NCBI RefSeq assembly: GCF_016865365.1
Contig: NZ_AP024469.1
Coordinates: 4,122,501-4,186,500 of the forward strand
DNA length: 64,000 nucleotides
Direction of reading: 5' to 3'
From: Geobacter sp. SVR
Lineage (GTDB): Bacteria; Desulfobacterota; Desulfuromonadia; Geobacterales; Pseudopelobacteraceae
Shown here piece by piece: positions 28,111 through 36,162 of this stretch; position 1 is the stretch's first letter; each line of letters starts with the position of its first letter. Both the position numbers and the translations under genes were made by a program. The notes under the pieces were generated by a model. That model was given only the letters and a program-made list of their open reading frames with translations, made no database searches and had not been told where the DNA came from.

Positions 28111-28909
28111 TGCAGCTCCTTTCAGTTCTGTTTCATTGCTGTAGCCTTGGCCAAGGTCATCAGTGTCAGAACAGTAACAGTAGCAACACCGCCCGTCAAT
28201 ACAAAAAGTGCAATAAAAACAATAGCATAAGCATAAATCTCGGGGCGTTCCCCGATTTGTGCCCGCGCAGTGCCCAGTGCTCGGGGCTAAAAAAATCACC
28301 CCCATGAGTACGCAGCAATCTTGTTCATGACCTGATTGCAGACTGGTGTTGGTGGTGTTCGTGGCCGGACCAGCTGTAGCAAGCAAACACGCGTTCCCGG
28401 TCACGTTCCCGAAAGTTTGTAGTGGGATACGGTGTCGGGTGCGGGTGTCCTCGCCATCTCTTTCATCCTGGATGCCCCGGTTCCCAGTGGGAGAGAGCGT
28501 CTATTCCCGTTTCTGCGAGACGAACGCCTCCGTGACGCATAGCCCTTGGTCGCGAGAAAGCCGTTCCCGGCGCATTCCCGCTGCCATGTCCCTCTGTCAC
28601 TGGGGTCGAAAACGGGGTTGGCAGGGGTGAGCTTACCCCGTTTTCCCGACAGCCCCGCTTACAATCGGAATCTCTCTGCGGGGATATTCCGGGGAGACAG
28701 TAAGACAATTCATTCGCCTAATATTGACAATGTCGTTTCTGGTGTCCCGAGGAACAGTGTGGTAGGCACACGCCGTAAAGGTGAGATCGGAGATGGAAAG
28801 GAAACACAGAGAGGAGATGCTGACGTTTGTGCTGGTGGTCTCGCTTCTTTGACAACATGAAGTCCTAATAATAAGAAACGAGGGAGTCTCGGAAGACCCC
28901 CTCTGTCGG
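28111..28909. other. 800-base gene-free stretch of the element with hairpins
   Basis: No gene with a ribosome binding site is seen. Hairpins: 28235-28258 (CGGGG-CGTT-CCCCG core) and 28609-28644 (AAAACGGGG/CCCCGTTTT around an 18-base loop). GTTCCCG-type words recur between 28390 and 28580. An origin of replication or transfer is possible but not shown. Confidence 0.4.
28878..28904 (-). terminator. Terminator after the secreted small-protein gene
   Basis: GAGGGAGTCT/AGACCCCCTC hairpin with one mismatch, T-rich afterwards on the minus strand, placed just after the stop of the 28910-29338 gene. Confidence 0.55.
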
Positions 28910-29338
28910 TTACTCGAAGTCAGGACTGCAAGCGACTTCTGCAAGTGAACTCTCAATGCTGCCGGGTTTGTAACTGACGTAGTTCTCTTTGAGTTTGCCT
29001 TCGCTGATGTCTTTCTTGGCTGCAACGTGCTTTGCCCAGACAGTTTTCATTTTGCTGGAATTGCACTTGACGTGGGCGGTCGTGTGTGACAGCACGGGAC
29101 GGTCTGCCTTCTTCATGTGACCGAACGCGGCCTTGCTCCCCGCCTCGCTGTACTGGATGAGAGCGTCAAATCCGATGCTGCCGTCTGCGTTGGTTGTCTT
29201 CGACTCCTTGACGACGTACAGTGTTACCTTGTCGTTACCACCTGCCGGGATGAGTTGGCTCTTGTTGAAAGATATCCCACCTGCATTTGCTGCTGTTGCG
29301 ATCGTCAATAGTGCAATGGTGATGATTGTATGTCTCAT
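28910..29338 (-). CDS. Secreted small protein resembling surface-adhesin E-like proteins
   Basis: 142 residues. A clear signal peptide (RHTIITIALLTIATAANA) precedes a beta-rich domain (VTLYVVKESKTTNADGSIGFDALIQYSEAG, HVKCNSSKMKTVWAKHVAAK) ending in YKPGSIESSLAEVAC. Two Cys could form a disulfide. The PGS...L...VC ending resembles the surface-adhesin protein E family, by eye only. ATG at 29338 follows GAAGGAGGA. Confidence 0.7.
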   Translation of the reverse strand: MRHTIITIALLTIATAANAGGISFNKSQLIPAGGNDKVTLYVVKESKTTNADGSIGFDALIQYSEAGSKAAFGHMKKADRPVLSHTTAHVKCNSSKMKTVWAKHVAAKKDISEGKLKENYVSYKPGSIESSLAEVACSPDFE

Positions 29339-29383
29339 TTTCTTCCTCCTTCGGGTATTGTGAGCAACTAATGAGTAATAAGA

Positions 29384-29716
29384 TTAGAACCACTCAGAAA
29401 TCTTGTTCTGAGCTTTACGTTTATGCTCGGAAGTAATGCAAGCTCCTACTGTAGCTATGGCCCCAGCCAATACAGTAAGATCATCAGTGAATCCGACAAT
29501 CGGTACAACATCAGGAATTGCATCGACAGGAGATACAAAGTACCCGAGAGCCCCGACGATGACTGTTTTAGCCCATAATGGTGTCTCAGGGTCTTGCAAC
29601 GTGTAGAACAGAATCAAGGCCTTCTCGATGAGTTCCTTGCCCGCCTTCTTGGCAAAGTTCCCAATCTTCTCCCAGAAACTACCCTCGTCATAACTTACAG
29701 AATAATCAGCTCCCAT
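29384..29716 (-). CDS. YkvA/DUF1232-family membrane protein
   Basis: 110 residues with the DUF1232 core (TPLWAKTVIVGALGYFVSPVDAIPDVVPIVGFTDDLTVL) at about 50-84, two membrane-associated helices and an amphipathic N-terminal helix. Function of the family is unknown. ATG at 29716 has GAGGAGG upstream. It is divergent from the XRE gene at 29937. Confidence 0.85.
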   Translation of the reverse strand: MGADYSVSYDEGSFWEKIGNFAKKAGKELIEKALILFYTLQDPETPLWAKTVIVGALGYFVSPVDAIPDVVPIVGFTDDLTVLAGAIATVGACITSEHKRKAQNKISEWF

Positions 29717-29794
29717 CGGCCAAACCTCCTCGATTAATTTGAATGTCAGCAATTACAACTGACAAACATCAAAAACTTGATCCCAAAAACAATC

Positions 29795-29872
29795 TCACAA
29801 TGTGACTTTAAGCTATAAATCAATCTTATTGTCGGGCCAATCTATCTAATTGTGTGATTTTGTCAATATAAT
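29795..29872. promoter_or_regulatory. Divergent control region upstream of the XRE gene
   Basis: TCACAATGTGA, an 11-base palindrome, lies at 29795-29805. A similar TGTGTGA half-site lies at 29851-29857, and a TATAAT box at 29867-29872. The palindrome may be an operator for the XRE repressor; no strong -35 was found. Confidence 0.35.
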
Positions 29873-29936
29873 AGAAACCGCGTTTCGTTCTAATCCCTCT
29901 CAAAGAAGCTGATTATGAAGCCTTTAGGGAGGCGTC

Positions 29937-30257
29937 ATGAAAACGACTCGGGAACTCCTTGGCGCACGAATCAAGGAACTGCGCAAGCGAAGAGGGCTTA
30001 CGCAGGAACAGCTTGCGGAGAAAGTTGACTTAGCGACAAGGTATATCAGCTTGATAGAAGTGGGCCGCAGCTCTCCATCATTGGAAACCATCGAAAACAT
30101 CGCCAATACGTTGGAAGTGGAGTTGAAGGATTTGTTCGACTACATGCACCTTGATCCGGAAAGGGTTGCACCGGTAGAACTGGGGAAGAGCTTGGATGAA
30201 ATTGACGAGCCTAGCCGCAAGCTGCTCTACAGAATTGCACGACTGATGGCAAGGTAA
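29937..30257 (+). CDS. XRE-family helix-turn-helix regulator
   Basis: 106 residues. A Cro/C1-type HTH occupies about 9-66 (IKELRKRRGLTQEQLAEKVDLATRYISLIEVGRSSPSLETIENIANTLEV), with a short helical C-terminus for dimerisation. ATG at 29937 has GGGAGG upstream. At the attR end and facing outward, it probably controls element genes. Confidence 0.92.
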   Translation: MKTTRELLGARIKELRKRRGLTQEQLAEKVDLATRYISLIEVGRSSPSLETIENIANTLEVELKDLFDYMHLDPERVAPVELGKSLDEIDEPSRKLLYRIARLMAR

Positions 30258-30530
30258 CGCACTGGTCAAAAACGAGGTCAAGCCCGAACGTCGGTCCATC
30301 GGCGGGCCAAGTGCGGTGGCTGGAAAGCGGAGACAAAAGGTAATTTGATGATTTTACAGAGGATTTCCACTCGTGCAAGCTGCAACGGCGGGAGGGCGTG
30401 AAACTCCTTGCTATTTAACGTTTTTGACGTTATTGTATCGAAAAACTGACTCAAGCAGAAACTGGCAACTACCAAAGATTACTAGTGTTTTGTACAGCAG
30501 GCAGGAATAGCGATGGCTTTTGTTCCTGGA

Positions 30531-30577
30531 ACTTTTAATCAGGTGGTCGTTGGTTCGACCCCAACGCGGCTCACCAA
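30531..30577. repeat. attR: 47-bp direct repeat of the tRNA-Lys 3' end
   Basis: Identical to 19299-19345. Only the 3' part of a tRNA is present, so this is an attachment-site copy, not a tRNA gene. Confidence 0.95.
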
Positions 30578-30583
30578 GCATTC

Positions 30584-30616
30584 AAGGATCTGACAGTCAC
30601 TGTCAGATCCTTTTTT
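30584..30616 (+). terminator. Terminator next to attR
   Basis: AAGGATCTGACAG/CTGTCAGATCCTT stem with three-base loop and a T run. It is probably the original chromosomal terminator of tRNA-Lys, displaced by the insertion. Confidence 0.8.
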
Positions 30617-30672
30617 GTTATCAGCTTTGCCCGCACCCAGCCCGGGCGGACGAAGCTGGACAGGAGGTGCAG

Positions 30673-31125
30673 ATGGACCCACATACGGGCGTGATGGCCG
30701 AAAGGGATTTTGTCCGAGCCCTGAAGGAGCTCGATGACAGAAACGTCCTGACGGCATTGGCCTGCCTGGAACGCGCACTGGCGGTTCGCGACGATCCCCA
30801 TTGGTATTCCCGCCTCGGCTTCTGCATCGCCAAGGAACGCGGCCATGTGACCCGGGGGATTGAACTGTGCAATGCAGCACTGGAACATGAACCGGAAGAT
30901 GCGGTACACCACCTTTATCTTGGCAAGATCCACCTGCTGGCAGGACAAAAAAACGAGGCCCTTCAAGTTTTCAGGCAGGGAATGGCCGTGGGAGGCAACC
31001 CCGAGATAGAGGCGGCACTCAAGGCCATCGGCACCAGGAAGCGGCCGGTGATTTCCTTCCTGCCGCGCGACAACCCGCTAAACAAGCACCTGGGAATACT
31101 GCTGGCACGCCTTGGAATACGATAG
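30673..31125 (+). CDS. TPR-repeat protein
   Basis: 150 residues with about two to three TPR units (ALTALACLERALAVRDDPHWYSRLGFCIAKERG, GIELCNAALEHEPEDAVHHLYLGKIHLLAGQKNEALQVFRQGM) and a basic tail. A scaffold for protein contacts; the partner is unknown. ATG at 30673 has AGGAGG at 30662-30667. First chromosomal gene after the element. Confidence 0.85.
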   Translation: MDPHTGVMAERDFVRALKELDDRNVLTALACLERALAVRDDPHWYSRLGFCIAKERGHVTRGIELCNAALEHEPEDAVHHLYLGKIHLLAGQKNEALQVFRQGMAVGGNPEIEAALKAIGTRKRPVISFLPRDNPLNKHLGILLARLGIR

Positions 31126-31192
31126 TGCACAGGGGCGGCAGAAGCCTCCCTCTCTGCCCTCTCGAAAAAAACAACACCTCCAAAAAAAAGTG

Positions 31193-31221
31193 TTGACTCC
31201 GCCGCCAGCTTCCGGTATAAG
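31193..31221 (+). promoter_or_regulatory. Promoter of tRNA-Glu
   Basis: TTGACT (31193-31198), 17 bases, TATAAG (31216-31221), with the same CCTCCAAAAAAAA block upstream as tRNA-Lys. Confidence 0.65.
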
Positions 31222-31288
31222 TTGAGGTCTGTCGTGCCTGATTGGGCCCGGACCGCTTTAGCGGAACAGGTGCGATAATCAAAGAAAC

Positions 31289-31366
<78 letters not shown>

Positions 31367-31374
31367 ACTTCAAG

Positions 31375-31411
31375 AAGGCCGCTTTTCATACGAGAAGCGG
31401 CCTTTTTTTTG
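31375..31411 (+). terminator. Terminator after tRNA-Glu
   Basis: AAGGCCGCTT/AAGCGGCCTT stem with ten-base loop and a long T run. A degenerate copy of this hairpin together with the tRNA tail occurs at 40038-40085. Confidence 0.85.
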
Positions 31412-31550
31412 ATATCCGACATTTGATTCTGCAATGACATCAAGAGGCCAGCCCCCCCAGAATGGGTTCGAGTACAGCTTTTTGCGGTGTCGAGATATCC
31501 CTCTGCTTTACCCTCTCAGATGTTCCATCCTGACCTCCAGGTCCGTCAGC

Positions 31551-31806
31551 TCAGAACGGAGCGTATTGCTCATCCTCACTGATGGCCCCATCGAGCTTGT
31601 CATCCGCTCCTACCAGACCTCCAGGCGCTGCTTCTGTTGGACCAAGGCATTGACGCTGCTTCCTCTCTTCTGCTGTTGCCTGGCTCAAAACCTCCACGAT
31701 CCATTCAACGACCTCGTTGTTGATCGTCAATTGTTTCAATGACTGCATGAGCTGATCATGGATCTTTTCTCTCTCGCACTTGTCCGGGAATATTTGCTGT
31801 TGTGTG
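31551..31806 (-). pseudogene. Remnant of a large serine recombinase
   Basis: The minus-strand frame reads FPDKCEREKIHDQLMQSLKQ, then LTINNEVVEWIVEVLSQATAEER, and near its end DDKLDGAISED. These match the region after the zinc ribbon of large serine recombinases (K-C-x-R-E-x(4)-Q, then D-E-V-x-E-W-I, then DKLDG-I). Only this fragment remains; no catalytic domain is present and stops follow. Judged by eye. It suggests an old mobile element next to tRNA-Glu. The rest of 31412-31974 shows no gene. Confidence 0.5.
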
Positions 31807-31974
31807 GGCCTTTACGCTGATTCGCAAATGGCTTTCGCGTGGACTATCTAAAAAAGCGATGCAACGAATAACAACAGTGCGTGACGGGCGTGATTGATTT
31901 TGTGAAATGGGTTTCGTCGTGGTAAAATTTGCCGCAATCTTCATTAAGCTGATAAGACGTACCCGGAGACCCGA

Positions 31975-34719
31975 TTGACTGAGAAACGGCGAAAACTGAT
32001 CTACACCCTATCTCCCACGATTTTTCTGACACGCCTTGCGGGCACCGTAATCCTGGTGAATTCATTTGTAGTCCTGATCGTTGCCCTGTCTGCGCATCAG
32101 TCCAAAATTCACTATCAGGAGCAGGCTCGCATAGCGACCCGGAACATCTCGAGTGCGCTTGAACAAACCATTATCAGCAATTTCGAAAAAACCGACCTGG
32201 CGCTTACCTCATTGGTGGACGACATCGTTGGAATGAAATCCGCTTCGAGAATCGATGAACGAAGAATCAACAACCATTTGAAGAAGATGCATGTGCGCAT
32301 GCCGTTTATCGATACCCTCAGATATGTGAACAGTAAGGGTGACGCCCTGTTGGACAGCCCCGATTCTACGGTGAATATCGGCGATCGCGATTATTTCGTC
32401 GAGTTGCGGGACAATCCCACTGCGCAGATGGTTATATCCAAACCGGTCAAAGGGCTGATCACCGGAAAATGGACCATCCATCTGGCCAGGCGCATCAATT
32501 TTCCGGACGGTACCTTCGGCGGCATCATAAGCGCCGGAATTTTTCTGGATTCCTACTACGCATTGTTCTCGACGATAACTCTGGGCGATCGTGGCGTCAT
32601 ATCCCTGCGGGACAAGGATAGAGGCATCGTTGCACACTATCCCACCCTGCCGGGCGGAGTCAGTGAGGTAGGCAGAACATCCATATCGAGCGAATTGAGG
32701 CGTCTCATGGATGCGGGGCAGACGGCGGCCGCCTATACCGCGATCGCAGGCACCGACCATCTGGAGCGAACCTACTATTACAGGAAGTTGTCGAAATATC
32801 CGTTCCATCTCCTCGTAGGATTGTCTACCGATGATTATCTGCTCGGCTGGAGGCACGCCCAGGTCAAGCATGGCTTGATCGTCGCGGTGTTCTTTCTTTT
32901 TACCCTGTATGCCTCGCGATTGATCTATCGCGACTGGAAAACCGGTAAAATGAACATGGCTGCGCTGGAGAATTCGAACACGATGCTCCTCAAGCAGCAG
33001 AACGAACTGGAGCTGGCCGCCCAGGTATTTGAGCAGAGCAGGCAGTGCATGGTGATAACTGATCCGGAAGGTGTCATTCTGAGGGTCAACAGATATTTCA
33101 CCGAAGTAACCGGGTACACCCCTGAAGAGGCTATTGGCAAGACTCCGCGCGTGCTCAAATCCAACAGGCATGATGCTGCCTTCTACGAGTCTCTCTGGAA
33201 GAGGCTGATAGAAGAAGGCGAATGGATGGGAGAAATCTGGAACCGGAAGAAGAACGGCGACGGTTTCGCCTGTCTTCTGAACATATCCTCGGTTCGCAAC
33301 ACTGCAGGCACGATTGTGAATTACATCGGCATAAACGAGGATATAACCGAACAGAAGCTGTCATCGGAACGGATCTACAATCTCGCGCATTACGACATCC
33401 TGACCGGCCTGCCCAATCGCCGTCTGTTCAACGATCGTTTTTCCCATGCCATCCAGCAGGCCGACAGGCATAAACGGCAGCTCGCAATCCTGCTGCTCGA
33501 TATCGACAATTTCAAAAACATCAACGACACGCTCGGGCATCAGGCGGGAGATCTCCTGTTGCAGATCGTGGCGGACCGGATAAAGGATTGTCTGCGCAAT
33601 CTCGATACCGTTGCGCGGCTTGGGGGGGACGAGTTCGTCATACTGCTTGAGGAGATCAGCGGAGCACTCGGAGTGAAGCGGGTCGCCTGGAAGATTATCA
33701 ATGCCGTATCGGAGCCGATCATGCTCCAGGGCTCGCGGGTCCACGTAGGGGTGAGCATCGGGGCGTGTACCTATCCCGATGACGGCCAAGATGCCGCCAT
33801 CCTGTTCAAGAATGCCGATACGGCCATGTACCGCGCCAAGGCCGCCGGCAAGAATAATTGCCAGTTCTTTGACGCCGAGATGGCCCAGCAGGCGCTGAAG
33901 CGTCTCTCCGTGGAATCGGATCTCCGCATGGCCATTCCGAACGAGTTGTTCCTGCTGTACCAGCCGCAAGCGGAGATCGGCAGCGACAGGATCGTCGGGG
34001 TCGAAGCGCTTGTCCGATGGCGCCATCCGCAGAGGGGAATCATCGGACCGAACGAATTCATCCCGATTGCCGAAGAGATCAGCATGATCAATCAACTGGG
34101 AGAATGGGTGCTGCTCACGGCCTGCCGTCAGGCGGCTCGATGGTATCACGAAGAGTGCCTGTCGTTGCGCGTCGCGGTCAATATTTCAGCCCATCAGTTG
34201 ATGCGGGACAATTTTGTGAGCATGCTCGAGAGCATTCTCTACGAATGCTGCCTGCCTCCATCGCTGCTGGAACTGGAACTTACCGAATCAGTGCTGATGT
34301 CGAATGTCGAGGGAATCATCGTCCTGCTGCAACGCCTGAAAAAATTGGGGCTCAGTATTGCGCTGGATGACTTTGGCACCGGCTATTCGTCACTTGCGTA
34401 CCTGAAAAGGCTGCCGATCGATCGCCTCAAGATCGATCGTTCCTTTATTCAGGATCTCCCCGGGGACAAGGATGACGTTGCGATTACCCGTACGATCATT
34501 GCAATGGCGCGCAGCCTCAATCTCGGAGTAATCGCCGAAGGTGTCGAGCATGTATCCCAATTCGATTTCCTGAAAAAGGAGGGCTGCGAGGAGTTTCAGG
34601 GATATGCCCTGGCCAAACCGCTGCCTCCGGAAGACGTAGCACACCTGATCAAACAGACCCGGGCGGCCGGAGTGATGCGCGCATTGGAATACAATGCTCA
34701 TGGAGCTGTCTTGTTGTGA
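31975..34719 (+). CDS. Membrane c-di-GMP enzyme: Cache-PAS-GGDEF-EAL
   Basis: 914 residues. TM helix about 17-40, periplasmic Cache/PDC sensor about 45-290 (DRDYFVELRDNPTAQMVISKPVKG), TM about 298-317, PAS about 346-456, GGDEF about 475-640 with the site ARLGGDEF intact, and EAL about 655-905 with EALVRW, ELTESVLM and DDFGTGYSSLAYLKRL. Both the cyclase and the phosphodiesterase motifs are intact, so it could make or break c-di-GMP. The start is TTG at 31975 with GGAG six bases upstream. It is followed by two more signalling genes. Confidence 0.93.
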   Translation: MTEKRRKLIYTLSPTIFLTRLAGTVILVNSFVVLIVALSAHQSKIHYQEQARIATRNISSALEQTIISNFEKTDLALTSLVDDIVGMKSASRIDERRINNHLKKMHVRMPFIDTLRYVNSKGDALLDSPDSTVNIGDRDYFVELRDNPTAQMVISKPVKGLITGKWTIHLARRINFPDGTFGGIISAGIFLDSYYALFSTITLGDRGVISLRDKDRGIVAHYPTLPGGVSEVGRTSISSELRRLMDAGQTAAAYTAIAGTDHLERTYYYRKLSKYPFHLLVGLSTDDYLLGWRHAQVKHGLIVAVFFLFTLYASRLIYRDWKTGKMNMAALENSNTMLLKQQNELELAAQVFEQSRQCMVITDPEGVILRVNRYFTEVTGYTPEEAIGKTPRVLKSNRHDAAFYESLWKRLIEEGEWMGEIWNRKKNGDGFACLLNISSVRNTAGTIVNYIGINEDITEQKLSSERIYNLAHYDILTGLPNRRLFNDRFSHAIQQADRHKRQLAILLLDIDNFKNINDTLGHQAGDLLLQIVADRIKDCLRNLDTVARLGGDEFVILLEEISGALGVKRVAWKIINAVSEPIMLQGSRVHVGVSIGACTYPDDGQDAAILFKNADTAMYRAKAAGKNNCQFFDAEMAQQALKRLSVESDLRMAIPNELFLLYQPQAEIGSDRIVGVEALVRWRHPQRGIIGPNEFIPIAEEISMINQLGEWVLLTACRQAARWYHEECLSLRVAVNISAHQLMRDNFVSMLESILYECCLPPSLLELELTESVLMSNVEGIIVLLQRLKKLGLSIALDDFGTGYSSLAYLKRLPIDRLKIDRSFIQDLPGDKDDVAITRTIIAMARSLNLGVIAEGVEHVSQFDFLKKEGCEEFQGYALAKPLPPEDVAHLIKQTRAAGVMRALEYNAHGAVLL

Positions 34720-34854
34720 TTGTGAACCGGCTTGAAAATCCGTTTTCCGGGTTTCACCACGTTGCACGTGATCCGTATGAATTGGTGCATGAATGAAGTT
34801 CCACGTTGCTTTATGTGACAATTATCCCCTCCCTGCGAGCCCGCCACGAGCGAC

Positions 34855-36162
34855 ATGATGCATACTCAATTAACCGATAAACCCCTGATCCTGTTGGTCG
34901 ATGATATCCCCTCCAACCTGCATGTCCTGATTGCCGGGCTGAAAGATGAATACCGCATCAAGACGGCGGTCAACGGACCAGCCGCTCTGGAGCTTGCCTC
35001 CCGGGCGGACAGGCCCGACCTGATCCTGCTCGACATGATGATGCCGGGCATGAGTGGCATCGAGGTGCTACAGCGGTTGCGCCGTCAGCCGGAAACATCA
35101 TCGATTCCAGTAGTGTTCGTCACCGCCGACAGTTCCGAACAGAGCCAACTGGATGTGCTTGAATTGGGAGCCGACGACTACCTTACCAAGCCGGTGGTGA
35201 CCAAGGTGCTGCTGGCCAAGGTTCGCAACATACTGCAACGCAAACGGGTTGAGCGCGAATTGCGGCTTGCCAGCCACGTCTTCAACTACAGCGGCGAGGC
35301 GATCATCATTACCGATCACGACAACCGGATCATCGAGGTGAATCCCTCCTTCATCCGCCTTACCGGCTATACGTTGGAAGAGGTACGGGGCAAAGATCCG
35401 GGCATGCTCTCCTCCGGCCGCACCAAGGCCGAGGAATATCGGACGATGTGGAAGAGCATCAATGAGCAGGACTTCTGGCAGGGAGAATTGTGGGACCGCC
35501 GCAAGGATGGCCATGTGTATCCCAAACTGCTGACAATCTCGGTGGTCCGCAATGCCCGGGGCGAGATCGACTTCTATATCGGGAGCTTTACCGACATCTC
35601 CAAGCAGAAGGCGGTGGAGGCGGAGGTGCGCTACATCGCCAATCACGATCACCTGACCGGCCTCCCCAACCGTCTGTACGTGCAGGCTGCCCTGGAGCGT
35701 GCCCTGGCGCTCGCACAACGCGAGCGGAGTGAAATCGCGGTGATGTTTATCGATCTCGACCGCTTCAAAAGTGTCAACGACACCCTGGGACACGCCGGTG
35801 GAGACGCCCTGTTGATGCAGGTGGCGGAACGCCTGCGAGGCAGCGTGCGGGCAAGCGACCTGGTGGCGCGGCTGGGGGGGGACGAGTTCATAGTGATCAT
35901 GACCGACGTCAGGCTGCGCGCTGGCGCGGCCACCGTTGCCGAAAAGATCCTGGCCAGCCTCTCGGAGCCCTATCTGATCAACGAGCATACCCTTGAAAAC
36001 AGGGCCAGTATAGGCATCAGCCTGTACCCGCATGATGGCGACAGCGTCGAGGACCTGATGAAATACGCCGACCGCGCCATGTACCGCGCCAAGGAGGCCG
36101 GCCGGGGGCGGTTCCGCTTCCATGACACCCCGGCTGCAATCGCGGAGGAGGACTCCGGATGA
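34855..36162 (+). CDS. Response regulator REC-PAS-GGDEF (diguanylate cyclase)
   Basis: 435 residues. REC domain about 8-128 with DD pair (LLVDDIPSN), phospho-acceptor in LILLDMMMPGM (about D60) and Lys in YLTKPV. PAS about 140-258. GGDEF about 275-425 with ARLGGDEF. Probably phosphorylated by the kinase encoded next, whose start overlaps its stop by four bases (ATGA). The output would be c-di-GMP synthesis. Confidence 0.94.
   Translation: MMHTQLTDKPLILLVDDIPSNLHVLIAGLKDEYRIKTAVNGPAALELASRADRPDLILLDMMMPGMSGIEVLQRLRRQPETSSIPVVFVTADSSEQSQLDVLELGADDYLTKPVVTKVLLAKVRNILQRKRVERELRLASHVFNYSGEAIIITDHDNRIIEVNPSFIRLTGYTLEEVRGKDPGMLSSGRTKAEEYRTMWKSINEQDFWQGELWDRRKDGHVYPKLLTISVVRNARGEIDFYIGSFTDISKQKAVEAEVRYIANHDHLTGLPNRLYVQAALERALALAQRERSEIAVMFIDLDRFKSVNDTLGHAGGDALLMQVAERLRGSVRASDLVARLGGDEFIVIMTDVRLRAGAATVAEKILASLSEPYLINEHTLENRASIGISLYPHDGDSVEDLMKYADRAMYRAKEAGRGRFRFHDTPAAIAEEDSG

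Larger units (their letters stand above)
19346..30577. mobile_element. 11.2-kb integrative element inserted at tRNA-Lys
   Basis: It is bounded by 47-bp direct repeats of the tRNA 3' end, with a tyrosine integrase next to attL. Contents in order: integrase, small zinc protein, two small unknowns, unknown plus XRE-ImmA fusion (the plus-strand pair), an unknown, DUF927 ATPase, an unknown, a secreted small protein, a YkvA-like protein and an XRE regulator. No relaxase, coupling protein or phage structural gene is seen, so it resembles a mobilisable island or phage-satellite-like element rather than a conjugative element or prophage. Confidence 0.9.

Noticed and set aside
28346-28860. Small open frames in the island's gene-free segment
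   Set aside because: No ribosome binding site, composition like translated non-coding DNA, and they overlap hairpins.
30531-30577. A second tRNA-Lys gene at 30.5 kb
   Set aside because: Only the anticodon loop to CCA is present; the acceptor 5' strand and D arm are absent. It is the attR copy.
31434-31742. Plus-strand protein gene after tRNA-Glu
   Set aside because: No start signal or family; the minus strand of the same segment reads as a serine-recombinase remnant.
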